From: DAOTXR01 sp034435375
Lineage (GTDB): Bacteria > Chloroflexota > Anaerolineae > Aggregatilineales > UBA3940
Direction: 5' to 3'
Length of the DNA: 64,000 bases
NCBI GenBank assembly: GCA_034435375.1
Contig: DAOTXR010000031.1
Coordinates: 1-64,000, forward strand
In this document: one piece after another, positions 42,261-50,136 of the stretch
Layout of the letters: each line of letters starts with the position of its first letter
Numbering within the stretch: position 1 is the first letter of the stretch
Notes under the pieces: generated by a model
The model's database searches: none
Told to the model about the DNA's origin: nothing
Seen by the model: only the letters and a program-made list of their open reading frames with translations
Position numbers and translations under genes: made by a program

Positions 42261-44693
42261 ATGCAGTATATGCACGTCACCACGTTCGAATGGGCCATGG
42301 TGCTCACCGTGATGGGCACCGCTGTCCTGGCTCTCGTCTATGCCGCACTGTTGGCCCGGCAGATTCTCGCCTACGACAAGGGCACCGAGAAGATGCAGGC
42401 CATCTGGCAGGACATTAAAAAGGGCGCCAACGCCTATCTCCGTACCCAGCTTAGAACCATCGTTGTCCTGATCTTCTTCCTGACGCTGCTGATGTTCTTC
42501 AGTGTGTACCTGGTGCGGCCTACGCCGGAAGCGCAGGAGATGTTCGGGGCCAATGCGCGCATCATCATCGCCTTTGCTCGCGCAGGGGCTTTCCTGCTTG
42601 GCTCCACCTTCTCAGCGACAGTCGGGTTCATTGGCATGAACATGGCGGTCGAGGGCAACGTGCGGGTCGCTGCGGCGTCGCGTGTCAGCTACCAGGAGGC
42701 GCTCAAGATTGCCTACCGCTCTGGGACGATCACTGGCATGTTGACCGACGGTCTGGGCCTGTTGGGCGGCACAGCGATTTTTATGATCTTTGGCAAGGCT
42801 TCGCCTGACGTGCTGCTTGGTTTTGGCTTTGGCGGCACGCTGCTGGCGCTGTTCATGCGTGTGGGTGGGGGCATCTACACCAAGGCGGCTGATGTGGGCG
42901 CGGACCTGGTCGGCAAGGTGGAAGCGGGCATGGAAGAGGACGACCCGCGCAACGCTGCCGTGATTGCCGACCTGGTAGGCGACAATGTGGGCGACTGCGC
43001 TGGGATGGCTGCCGACATCTTCGAGAGCTACGAGGTGACGGTGGTCTCCAGCCTGATCCTCGGCTTGGCGCTGGCTCAGATCACGGGCAACCTCCATTGG
43101 ATCATCATCCCCCTGCTGATCCGCGGCGTGGGCGTGGTCAGCTCGATCATCGGGACGTATGCCGTTGCGTTGTGGAGGGGCGTCGATGCTGAGGATGCGA
43201 TGTACAAGAGCTACGAGCTGTCGAGCGCCATCACCATCACCTCAGCCTTCCTGCTCAGCTACTTCTATGCCGGCGACCTACGCATGGGCGTGCTGAATGC
43301 CATCGGCGTGGCGCTGGCCGTGGCCTTCAATCCGTTGACTTCCTACGCGACCAGTGCGGCCAGCTCGCGTGTGCGGCATATCTCCAGCGCCACGCGCTTT
43401 GGCCCAGCGCTGGTGATCCTGGAGGGGATGAGCCTGGGATACCTCTCCAGTGTGTGGGCAGTGACGGTCATCATCGTCAGTCTGGCAGCATCGATCCTGA
43501 TCTACTCGGCAGGGTTGCCGGATGCCATCCGGACCATTGTCCTGTATGCCGCGATTGTTATCGGCGTGGTTGGCGGCATTGTGCAGTGGATTCGGCACAA
43601 GATCTGGATCGATGGGCTGATCTTCCTGATGTGGACGCTGGTGGTTGGGTTCTTCCTCTACAGCATGAATTCCACTGGAGAGAACGCCTTCACCTACATC
43701 CTGTTTGGCGTGTCGATGATCGGCGTCGGTATGCTGTCGCACACTGGCAACAATGTGTCTATGGACACCTTCGGCCCCATCTCAGACAACGCCAACGGCA
43801 TCGGCGAGGTGGCTGGGATGGAGCCGCAGCAGCGCCAGATCATGGCTGACCTGGACGCCGCCGGCAACACCACCAAGGCCATCACCAAGGGGGTAGCGAT
43901 TGGCTCGGCGGTGATCGCGGCGCTGTCGCTGTATGGAGCCTTCTTCACCGACATCAAGCGTGTGTGGCCCACCGACCTGCGCGGCCCATTCCAGGAAGTG
44001 ATCAACCTATCCAACCCGACGGTGTTTGTAGGGCTGCTGATCGGCGGGATGCTGCCTCTGTTGTTCGGTGGTCTGCTGATCAAGGCCGTCAATCGTGCTG
44101 CCTCGCAGATGATGGCCGAAGTGCGCCGCCAGCTGCGTATCCCAGCCATCTGGGAGGGCAAGCAAAAGCCCGACTACAGCCGTGCCGTCGAGATCAGCAC
44201 GCGGGCTGCCCAGGCCGAACTGGTGCCGATTGGCCTGATTGCTGTACTTGCGCCGGTAGTAGTCGGCCTGCTGCTCAAAGAACAGGCGCTTGGCTCATTT
44301 CTGGCTGGGATCATCGTCAGTGGGCAGCTGCTGGCCGTGTTCATGGCCAATGCGGGCGGCGCGTGGGACAATGCCAAGAAGCATGTTGAAGATGGCAACT
44401 TTGGCGGCAAGGGCACGGCCAACCATGCGGCTTCGGTGGTAGGCGACATCGTAGGCGATCCGCTCAAAGACACGGCTGGCCCGGCGCTGAACCCCATGAT
44501 CAAGGTGATGAACCTGGTGGGGCTGATCATGGCTCCCATCGTTGTGGAGTTTGCGGGATTCTCGTGGGTTATCGTGGCGATAGTCGTGGTGGGCATCGTA
44601 ACGATTGTGTGGGCCATCCGCCGCTCTGACCGCCCGGTGGTGCTGGTGGAGGACGAGGGAACGCAGGTCTTCGAGGCTGTCTCAGCAGATTGA
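42261..44693 (+). CDS. hppA: K+-independent proton-translocating membrane pyrophosphatase
   Basis: This 810-residue, about 16-helix protein couples hydrolysis of cytoplasmic pyrophosphate to proton export. The substrate loop GGGIYTKAADVGADLVGKVEAGMEEDDPRNAAVIADLVGDNVGD is cited here by its ends (GGGIYTKAAD, DNVGDCAGMAADIFESYEV), and the C-terminal NAGGAWDNAKK and GDPLKDTAGPALN motifs are intact. In GNTTKA the residue that is Ala in K+-dependent enzymes is Lys, the mark of the K+-independent, H+-pumping subfamily. ATG at 42261 starts just before the first membrane helix. A 13-bp hairpin terminator follows. It is alone in its unit and probably conserves energy from biosynthetic pyrophosphate. 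Confidence 0.95.
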   Translation: MQYMHVTTFEWAMVLTVMGTAVLALVYAALLARQILAYDKGTEKMQAIWQDIKKGANAYLRTQLRTIVVLIFFLTLLMFFSVYLVRPTPEAQEMFGANARIIIAFARAGAFLLGSTFSATVGFIGMNMAVEGNVRVAAASRVSYQEALKIAYRSGTITGMLTDGLGLLGGTAIFMIFGKASPDVLLGFGFGGTLLALFMRVGGGIYTKAADVGADLVGKVEAGMEEDDPRNAAVIADLVGDNVGDCAGMAADIFESYEVTVVSSLILGLALAQITGNLHWIIIPLLIRGVGVVSSIIGTYAVALWRGVDAEDAMYKSYELSSAITITSAFLLSYFYAGDLRMGVLNAIGVALAVAFNPLTSYATSAASSRVRHISSATRFGPALVILEGMSLGYLSSVWAVTVIIVSLAASILIYSAGLPDAIRTIVLYAAIVIGVVGGIVQWIRHKIWIDGLIFLMWTLVVGFFLYSMNSTGENAFTYILFGVSMIGVGMLSHTGNNVSMDTFGPISDNANGIGEVAGMEPQQRQIMADLDAAGNTTKAITKGVAIGSAVIAALSLYGAFFTDIKRVWPTDLRGPFQEVINLSNPTVFVGLLIGGMLPLLFGGLLIKAVNRAASQMMAEVRRQLRIPAIWEGKQKPDYSRAVEISTRAAQAELVPIGLIAVLAPVVVGLLLKEQALGSFLAGIIVSGQLLAVFMANAGGAWDNAKKHVEDGNFGGKGTANHAASVVGDIVGDPLKDTAGPALNPMIKVMNLVGLIMAPIVVEFAGFSWVIVAIVVVGIVTIVWAIRRSDRPVVLVEDEGTQVFEAVSAD

Positions 44694-44724
44694 GTCTGGC
44701 GGAGACGCTCAGAACGATCCATAG

Positions 44725-44761
44725 GCAGGGGGCGACTCTACCTAGTGAAGTCGCCCCCTGC
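44725..44761. terminator. Bidirectional terminator
   Basis: A 13-bp perfect stem (GCAGGGGGCGACT/AGTCGCCCCCTGC) with an 11-base loop sits between hppA and the convergent lipoprotein gene. Confidence 0.65.
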
Positions 44762-44822
44762 GATTCAGAGAGCGGCGTTTCCCCTTGTCTTCGCCAACTT
44801 TACTTCCTCACTTCTTGGCGCT

Positions 44823-46706
44823 TCAGCACCCGCTGTTGTGAAACTGCTCGGTGAGCAACCGGGCCAGCGTCAAGCCGCTGTTGATCGGCACCCAATCCCA
44901 GTCGGGCGCGTCGCCGGGGTAGCGATGCACCCACCACATGTACTCCATCAGGTATTTGGCTGGCTCGCAGCGGCTCCCACTCAACGGCCTGCCGCGAAAG
45001 GTATACTGGGGAGCGCGGAAATCGACGATATGGCCCATCTCGTGCGCCCAGCGGCTGTTCAATGCGCCAGGATAGCCCAGCAGCACATTGGCTACCTCGT
45101 TCTGTGCGACGAGCAGTTCGTTGCCCGTGCCATTGTCAGGCACCAGGAAGCCCTGCTGGAGGGCTGCGCTGATGCGGATCGTCAGCGGACCGCGCCCGCC
45201 ATAGGTGGCGTCAAGGATGATCGCGGCTTCCAGGTCGCTGAAGAGGTGGCCGGAGCGATAGGGGATCAACAAGGCGTCGCGCACCTCCTGAGGGTCAGGC
45301 ATTTGGTTGAATGCGCCGTTGAGGGCAATGTCGCTTGCCAGGAACTGCTGTAAGCTTTGCTCGTCGATCGTTACCTGCCCATCGATCAACGCCTGGAGGA
45401 AGCGCTCACGCCGGACATCCACCGTGCCGGAGTCGGGGAAGTGCACGAAGGGCGGCGTGCTGGGCTGCCATGCCTGAATCTGGTCTCGGGTGCGGTTGTC
45501 CCACGTGACGAGCCGCATGTCGCCGCCAAACGAGCGGGCCGCTGCCTGGAAGTCAGCCATGCGTCCCCAGAAGAAGGCTAGGCCGCGCGTGTAGAAGTCC
45601 TCGATCAGGGTGATCATCGGATCGGGCAGTATCTGCCCCCAACGGCGATAGTACGAGAATCCGTAGTGGTAGAACTGCTCGCCGTCAGGCCCTCGCTGAA
45701 TCCACACACCGGGGGCGTCGCGAACATTGAGGAAGTAACCGGTGCTTGCCTCGAACACGTCGCCGGTGGTCTCGTCCAGCCAGCCGATCACCTGCTGCTC
45801 GCCGCTTTGCACATCGATGGTGAGGTAGCCGACACGTTTGATCAACTCGCCGTTGTGCTCCTCCACGGAAGTGATCAGTGCATTGCCGATTGGGTACACG
45901 TCGCCACTGCGCAGGGCCTCGATCGCGCGCAGATCGGTATCCAGAAAGGCCGCATCGTCGCCCTCGACGAAGCGTTGCCAGCGGGCTGTCAGGTCTCGAT
46001 CGAAGAGCGCCGACTCGTCACGGGATAGCGCCCCGATCTGCTCACGGATGGCTCCATAACGGATCGGAGCAGGGTCGAAGGCGGGCAGGATCAGATGGAA
46101 TGCCTCGCCAGGGGCCGCCTCGACTGATAAAGGGTCTGCTGCGGCGCTGTTGCCAACACGGTGGACTTCGTGCGCAATCACGAACGGCGAACCATCGAAC
46201 AACAAGGTTTGCAGGCCGTAGGCAGCCAGATCGAGCGCCAGGTTGGCCGGCAGACTTTTGGGCAGACGAACGTTGACGTATGCTCCCTCTGGCAACGCTA
46301 GGTATTCGCTGCGAATCCAGGCCCACTCGCCGGGCCGCAGCTCCTGGCCGGACCAACGTTCCATGGCTGCTTCGAATTCGCCCAGCCCAGACTCATACAC
46401 GATCAGGTACACACCAGGAGCCAAGCCCTCAAAAGCAAAACGGCCCTGTGCGTCGGTGCGGACAGACGGGCCGATCAGGCGGCAGGGCGAAAGAGCCTGG
46501 CGGGCATCATCGGCTGCCATGACTTGGCACAGCGCAACGCCGCGATCGATGACGTTCACATCGTCGCTTGAGGGAACCAGAGCGCCCCGAATTGAGGCTG
46601 TGGCGAGCAGGGGGGGAGGGGACAGAGAGTTGTCAGCCAGGTTGCCACGGCAACCTGCCAAAGCCAGCCCTATGATGAGGATTGGCGGCGCGAGTCGTGT
46701 AAACAT
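44823..46706 (-). CDS. Lipoprotein with regulatory-like beta domain and HExxH metallopeptidase motif
   Basis: This 627-residue protein has a lipobox (LALAGC). An N-terminal carboxypeptidase-regulatory-like sandwich follows (VRTDAQGRFAFEGLAPGVYLIVYE), then a long region with few landmarks, then a C-terminal helical domain with WAHEMGHIVDF near residue 555. HEMGH fits the HExxH zinc motif; a Glu in EPAKYLMEYMWW about 30 residues later could be the third ligand (gluzincin-like), but this is a guess. The family is not one I can name. The ribosome site before the ATG is weak. It stands alone, convergent with hppA. Acts on the outer face of the membrane. Confidence 0.7.
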   Translation of the reverse strand: MFTRLAPPILIIGLALAGCRGNLADNSLSPPPLLATASIRGALVPSSDDVNVIDRGVALCQVMAADDARQALSPCRLIGPSVRTDAQGRFAFEGLAPGVYLIVYESGLGEFEAAMERWSGQELRPGEWAWIRSEYLALPEGAYVNVRLPKSLPANLALDLAAYGLQTLLFDGSPFVIAHEVHRVGNSAAADPLSVEAAPGEAFHLILPAFDPAPIRYGAIREQIGALSRDESALFDRDLTARWQRFVEGDDAAFLDTDLRAIEALRSGDVYPIGNALITSVEEHNGELIKRVGYLTIDVQSGEQQVIGWLDETTGDVFEASTGYFLNVRDAPGVWIQRGPDGEQFYHYGFSYYRRWGQILPDPMITLIEDFYTRGLAFFWGRMADFQAAARSFGGDMRLVTWDNRTRDQIQAWQPSTPPFVHFPDSGTVDVRRERFLQALIDGQVTIDEQSLQQFLASDIALNGAFNQMPDPQEVRDALLIPYRSGHLFSDLEAAIILDATYGGRGPLTIRISAALQQGFLVPDNGTGNELLVAQNEVANVLLGYPGALNSRWAHEMGHIVDFRAPQYTFRGRPLSGSRCEPAKYLMEYMWWVHRYPGDAPDWDWVPINSGLTLARLLTEQFHNSGC

Positions 46707-46745
46707 AGCGCAGATTGTAAACGGTGAGGCGGGGAATGTGTAGGC

Positions 46746-46778
46746 CAAAAGGGGGCCGCCCGAAGTGCGGGCGGCCCC
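46746..46778 (-). terminator. Terminator of the 46-residue peptide gene
   Basis: An 11-bp perfect stem (GGGGCCGCCCG/CGGGCGGCCCC) with a five-base loop is followed on the minus strand by TTTTGG. It lies upstream of the lipoprotein start, so it must end a transcript that begins further upstream, matching the small gene at 46.8-46.9 kb. Confidence 0.75.
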
Positions 46779-46793
46779 TCAGCACGCTATAAC

Positions 46794-46934
46794 CTATCGA
46801 CGGTAACGCGAACGTTCCTCGATTACGATCACCGGCGCTAACTGGGGCTGGGCGTGTTGAACTGTCTCTCTGCGGATCACGTTCAACATAGCAACCAGCG
46901 CGAATACCATCACAACTGCCACTACTGCACCCAT
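46794..46934 (-). CDS. 46-residue single-pass membrane peptide
   Basis: The frame encodes MGAVVAVVMVFALVAMLNVI, then RRETVQHAQPQ and ends APVIVIEERSRYRR. A membrane helix fills the first 20 residues with a basic flank after it, so the N-terminus would be outside. AAAGGCGG lies nine bases upstream of the ATG and a strong terminator with a T-run begins 16 bases past the stop. The small size explains why it is easy to miss. The peptide is not recognised. Confidence 0.6.
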   Translation of the reverse strand: MGAVVAVVMVFALVAMLNVIRRETVQHAQPQLAPVIVIEERSRYRR

Positions 46935-47159
46935 CGTCGTCCGCCTTTCATCTGCTCAAGTCCACCCTTCAACCGTCTTCCGATACTTCGCTGCATTAAA
47001 CAAAAGTGTAACGTGCATTGCATGGCTATTCAACCCATCCAAAGTACCAGACGATCAGAAATACATTAGAAACGCTGCCTGAAGCGGCTGTCCCAGGCGG
47101 GCCTGCTCTGAGCCGGGGCAAAGGCGGCGTATGATGTGGCTTCCTGGTGTGGTGAAGTT

Positions 47160-47196
47160 ATCGAAACAAAAACAAAGGGCGCACTACAATGCGCCC
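47160..47196 (-). terminator. Terminator of the histidine kinase gene
   Basis: GGGCGCA pairs with TGCGCCC across a six-base loop and is followed on the minus strand by TTTGTTTTTGTTT. It lies 34 bases past the kinase stop. Confidence 0.75.
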
Positions 47197-47230
47197 TGTC
47201 ATGATTACCTGTGAATGTTTCTGATCAGGT

Positions 47231-49690
47231 TTACGAGGCGCGCAGGCTAGCTGGCAGAGTCACAGTGAACTCTGCGCCGCGCTCCGGACGGTTACGGACT
47301 GTCACCTTGCCGTGGTGGGCCTCTGCCACCACAAGCACCGAGGACAGTCCTACCCCGGTTCCAGCCGATGTGGTGGCCGCACCCCTGCCGCGATAGTACT
47401 TCTCGAAGATGTGAGGCATGTCTTCGGGTGCGATGCCTGGGCCTTCATCCCACACCTGGAGCGTGATGGCCGAATCGCCGAAATCGAGCTTCACGCCGAC
47501 CTGGGTGCTTTGCGGCGAATACTTGATGGCGTTGTCGAGCAGGTTGAGGACCATGTGATACAGGCGCGTCTCGTCGCCCGTGATCGAATAGGGCTTCCCA
47601 GTCTGTTCAAAGCTGATCCGGATGTCCTTGGTCAGCGCCGCGCCCTCCACGTGGTTAATCGTGCGACTGATCACCGCCGCCAGATCGCATGGCTTGAACT
47701 CCATGGGCGATGCCTCGCTCTCAGCCGACTCGAGCAACTGGTTAATCATGCTGAGCAGCCGGTCGGAGGCAGCAACGATCTGTTGGATGTAGCGGGTGCT
47801 GCGCTCGTCCAGCGGCACAACCTTCTGCAGAAGCTGCGCCCAGCCCCGGATCGAGGTCAGAGGGCTTTTTAAATCATGAGACAGCGTGTGGGTGAATTCC
47901 AGGCGGTCGCGCTCTAGCTTCTTGACGTATGTGATGTCCTGCATCACGACGATGGTCCCCACCTCAGGCGAATGCTCAGTTGTGGTCAGGTAGGTGCGGT
48001 TGCCGATCTGAAGCTCGGTAGTGCGCCCCACGCCGCTGCTCAGGCCGTCAAACAATGTCGCCATGTGAGCCGAGACGATCTCGCGGGCCGCAGCATTCGA
48101 GATCAAGATCTCTCCATCGTCATCGAGGATCAGCAGGGGCTGCGAGAGCGCCTGAGCCGTGATCTGGATCGCGGCACGCTGCCGCTCGGACTCGGCAAAC
48201 AGGCGGGCGTTCTGAATCGCCGTGGCCACTGGGTTGGCGAACAACTGCAGGCGGCTGACATCGTCGTCAGAGAAGGGGCCGTCAGTCTTGTTGAACAGGC
48301 TCAGCACGCCAACAATGCGTTCCTGGATGCGCAGAGGGACGCAAGCCATCGATTGCGGGGCCTGATTGCCCAGCTGGTCGTACAAGGGATTGTAGCAGGG
48401 ATGGCTGTGAGCGTCGTTAGTGACGATCACCTCGCCGCTCTGGGCAACGCTGCCCAGAATGCCCTTGCCAACCGGCACCGACACGTTCCCGTCTGGTTCG
48501 GTGGCGCTGGTATAGACATACAGGCTTTCGCCGGTCTTGTCCAGCAGGTACAGCCGCACGGCAGCGACCGGCCAGTGTTTGCTCATTTGCTCAACCAGCA
48601 CCCGGTAGACACGTTCCAGGTCGAGAGAGGATGACACGGTGTGCGATAGCTCGTTGAGGGCTGAAAGCTCTTTGACGCGCCGGGCCAACGCCTGGTCGGT
48701 GGCCTGGTACAGGCGGGCGTTCTGAATAGCGATCGCGGCAAAGTCGGCGATGGCCAGCAGCAGCCGCTCGTCGCGCTCGCGGAAGCGCTTGCCCGGCTCG
48801 CGGTGAGCCACAGCCAGCACACCGAATGTCACGCCGCCCAGCGCGATTGGCACATACACCAACGCCTCGACCAGGTAGTCCGTCTTGACTTTGATAGCCT
48901 CCTCGCCTGGCTGGCGGCTGGCGCGCAGGGGCTTGCCCGTGTTGATCACCTTCCCCGCCAGGGTATCCTCGCGGATCGGCAGGCGCATGCGGCGGATTTT
49001 CTCATCCTCGATGCCGCGCTGCGCTTCCAGGAAAAGCTCTCCGGTGCGCTCATCCACCAGCCAGATGCCAGCCTCGCCCGCCGAAGTGAGCGTCATGGCT
49101 GTCTCAGCCACCTGATTCAGCACTTCATCCAGGTCGAGCTGCGAGGTGATGGATCGGGCGATCTGCTGAAGCGCGTCGGCCAGCTCCAGCTTGCGCTCAA
49201 GGGGCGCCGTCTGGAGGATGGGGCGTTCGATGATGCGTATCACGAACTGTAGCCTGCCCAGAGTGAGCGTGTCGCCGTTGACCAGGGGGTAGGGTGTGTT
49301 GATGCCGATGGAGCGACCATTGCGCAACGTGCCGTTGGTGCTGCCCAGGTCAATGACATAGAGCGCTGTAGTGGTCGGGCGCAGCGCCAGATGCCGGCGC
49401 GACACGCCTAGCTCGCCGGCCTCATAGGGATTCAGATCGACCATCTCTGGCGTCTCGCCGCCTCGCCCCAGGATCACCTCGCCGTTGATGTCCAGGCCGA
49501 ATCGCTTGCTGGGGTCAGTGGCCAGATCAAAACGCACCCGCCATACTGGGACCTGGGAGGCTCCAGCGACCACATTCGGCTGAGGAACGGGCCGGTAGTC
49601 AACCTCAGGCTCTAGAAATGCCATGTCATGCAGGCCGGTCCCGCTGAGTTTGTCTGTCGCCTGTCGCGTGGATTGGTCGTCGTTGGTCAT
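47231..49690 (-). CDS. FHA-GAF-GAF-PAS sensor histidine kinase
   Basis: This 819-residue soluble kinase has, in order, an FHA phosphopeptide-binding domain (about 50-155: ILGRGGETP, GVSRRHLAL, DLGSTNGT), two GAF domains (about 185-330 and 350-500), a PAS domain (about 510-600), HisKA with the phospho-accepting His in FTHTLSHDLKSPLTSIRGW, and HATPase_c (NLLDNAIKYSP, DEGPGIAPED, GTGVGLSS). No membrane helix is seen, so it senses cytoplasmic signals through the GAF domains. The FHA domain could link it to a Ser/Thr kinase pathway. No response regulator is adjacent, so the partner is elsewhere. The ATG has a distant AAGGGGA. Confidence 0.93.
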   Translation of the reverse strand: MTNDDQSTRQATDKLSGTGLHDMAFLEPEVDYRPVPQPNVVAGASQVPVWRVRFDLATDPSKRFGLDINGEVILGRGGETPEMVDLNPYEAGELGVSRRHLALRPTTTALYVIDLGSTNGTLRNGRSIGINTPYPLVNGDTLTLGRLQFVIRIIERPILQTAPLERKLELADALQQIARSITSQLDLDEVLNQVAETAMTLTSAGEAGIWLVDERTGELFLEAQRGIEDEKIRRMRLPIREDTLAGKVINTGKPLRASRQPGEEAIKVKTDYLVEALVYVPIALGGVTFGVLAVAHREPGKRFRERDERLLLAIADFAAIAIQNARLYQATDQALARRVKELSALNELSHTVSSSLDLERVYRVLVEQMSKHWPVAAVRLYLLDKTGESLYVYTSATEPDGNVSVPVGKGILGSVAQSGEVIVTNDAHSHPCYNPLYDQLGNQAPQSMACVPLRIQERIVGVLSLFNKTDGPFSDDDVSRLQLFANPVATAIQNARLFAESERQRAAIQITAQALSQPLLILDDDGEILISNAAAREIVSAHMATLFDGLSSGVGRTTELQIGNRTYLTTTEHSPEVGTIVVMQDITYVKKLERDRLEFTHTLSHDLKSPLTSIRGWAQLLQKVVPLDERSTRYIQQIVAASDRLLSMINQLLESAESEASPMEFKPCDLAAVISRTINHVEGAALTKDIRISFEQTGKPYSITGDETRLYHMVLNLLDNAIKYSPQSTQVGVKLDFGDSAITLQVWDEGPGIAPEDMPHIFEKYYRGRGAATTSAGTGVGLSSVLVVAEAHHGKVTVRNRPERGAEFTVTLPASLRAS

Positions 49691-50136
49691 TCTATACGCA
49701 TCCCCTTGGGTATCTGTATCGCACGTACCCTAGACAATGCTGGCGAAGAACTTCGAAACGTGGTCACAGTGGGCTATGGTTCTCACAGGCAAAGTCGGGC
49801 AATGGCAACCTTTGGGTATGAGACACTATCAATCAAACTGCCTCCGGGCCGACTTATGGCCTAGGCTAGACCGGGGACAGTCTATCTACCTTGAGCGTGA
49901 CTTCCAGCTATTATATCATACGATCTTAATCAGCGTTGGCAAGCCGATGCCAACTCCTGAGAAGCTGTGGGTAGCTCTGCGCCCTGTGGCACAGCGACGA
50001 AACAGCAAGCTATACTCTTTGACGGAGGCCTGTCAAAGTTTGACTAACGCAGGTCTCAATAGCTTTGCCATGCGATGCTTGTGGCGGGATAACTATCAGC
50101 AAGACCTCCTCCGCAGGAGGTGATCGGATAGGTCTC
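49691..50136. other. Intergenic region between divergent kinase and ABC genes
   Basis: About 450 bases, more AT-rich than the neighbours and without a credible gene. It includes an inverted repeat TTTGAC/GTCAAA at 50018-50037 followed by a further TTTGAC, and a TATACT at 50011-50016. These may be promoter and operator parts for the ABC gene. Confidence 0.5.
50018..50037. promoter_or_regulatory. Inverted repeat, possible operator of the ABC exporter gene
   Basis: TTTGAC and GTCAAA arms flank an 8-base centre, immediately after a TATACT and followed by another GTTTGAC. The position about 100 bases before the ABC start fits an operator. Confidence 0.3.

Noticed and set aside
49737..50123. Frame of 128 codons between the histidine kinase and the ABC gene
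   Set aside because: It has no ribosome site, no domain and an odd composition, and it covers the likely promoter region of the ABC gene.
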